Shown here in pieces: positions 63,808-64,000 of a stretch of 64,000 bases of DNA. Source of the DNA: Amorphochlora amoebiformis (taxonomy: Eukaryota > Cercozoa > Chlorarachniophyceae); contig BAAHQB010000071.1 in assembly GCA_054601695.1 (NCBI GenBank), positions 496,001 through 560,000 on the forward strand, in the 5' to 3' direction. The position numbers and the translations under genes were made by a program. Numbering within the stretch: the first letter of the stretch is position 1; every line of letters starts with the position of its first letter. The notes beneath the pieces are model-generated. The model did no database searches. It had not been told where the DNA came from and was given only the letters and a program-made list of their open reading frames with translations.

Positions 63808-64000
63808 AATATTCTTTTATACAAGTAGGACAGCCAAGAAAACAAAATCGCGCCCACAGTCAACAAACTATTATTATAACCTCGCCTCAAGACTATTAGC
63901 TGTCACGCTAGCCTTCATATACATTTACATAAATTTACCTGTATATATTCCTGATACACATATGTATCTGCAAGAAGGTACATACATATAATGTGGATAA
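63029..64000. other. Repeat-rich end of the window
   Basis: G-rich tract at 63095-63200 (including a G10 run near 63130), then (TA)n arrays at about 63370-63620 and 63755-63805. At 63829-63885 the plus strand has an acceptor-like gtag followed by [16 protein letters not shown] and a stop, while the minus strand reads a hydrophobic [15 protein letters not shown]. Neither can be confirmed. Confidence 0.4.

Overview
This is nuclear DNA of a eukaryote. Short exons (about 28-240 nt) with GT-AG splice sites are scattered through introns made almost entirely of simple sequence: long (TA)n arrays, (CT)n/(GA)n tracts, minisatellites and degenerate TTAGGG/CCCTAA blocks. The species cannot be named. The TTAGGG-type arrays, the gamete-fusion gene and the compact exons suit a protist or alga. 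Nearly all long open frames (poly-YI, poly-SL, poly-RE and the 52-bp and 75-bp repeats) are repeat translations, not genes. I built gene models by joining exons whose splice phases agree.

Layout. (1) 1205-12523, plus: a complete 14-exon short-chain dehydrogenase/reductase, 299 aa. (2) 13268-13919, minus: a complete 4-exon LSM8 gene, 96 aa, converging on the SDR gene. (3) 14029-14574, plus: a 2-exon small secreted Cys-rich protein. (4) 15509-15900, minus: an exon of an unrecognised gene. (5) 16885-39022, plus: a 22-exon gene of about 22 kb encoding a KAR5/GEX1/Brambleberry-type nuclear-fusion protein (signal peptide, Cys-rich domain, coiled coils, membrane segments, basic Ser-rich tail). (6) 39023-49441: mostly (TA)n and a 75-bp satellite, with isolated terminal exons and candidate exons that I could not assemble. 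(7) 49442-63028, minus: a phase-consistent chain of about 19 exons encoding a P-loop protein I do not recognise. (8) 63029-64000: mostly repeats.

The most striking property is shared by the three long genes. The exon edges, including the splice site, a few to tens of exon bases and some adjacent intron, are copied several times inside the neighbouring intron, each copy separated by (TA)n or (CT)n. The copies may carry the acceptor plus the exon 5' edge or the exon 3' edge plus the donor, and normally only one copy continues into a full exon. In the SDR gene a 55-bp satellite multiplies the exon-5 acceptor about 40 times. I call these 'exon-edge echoes'. They create arrays of decoy splice sites and look like the product of one recurrent mutational process tied to TA microsatellites.

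No operon, CRISPR array, rRNA, virus or intact transposon was seen.
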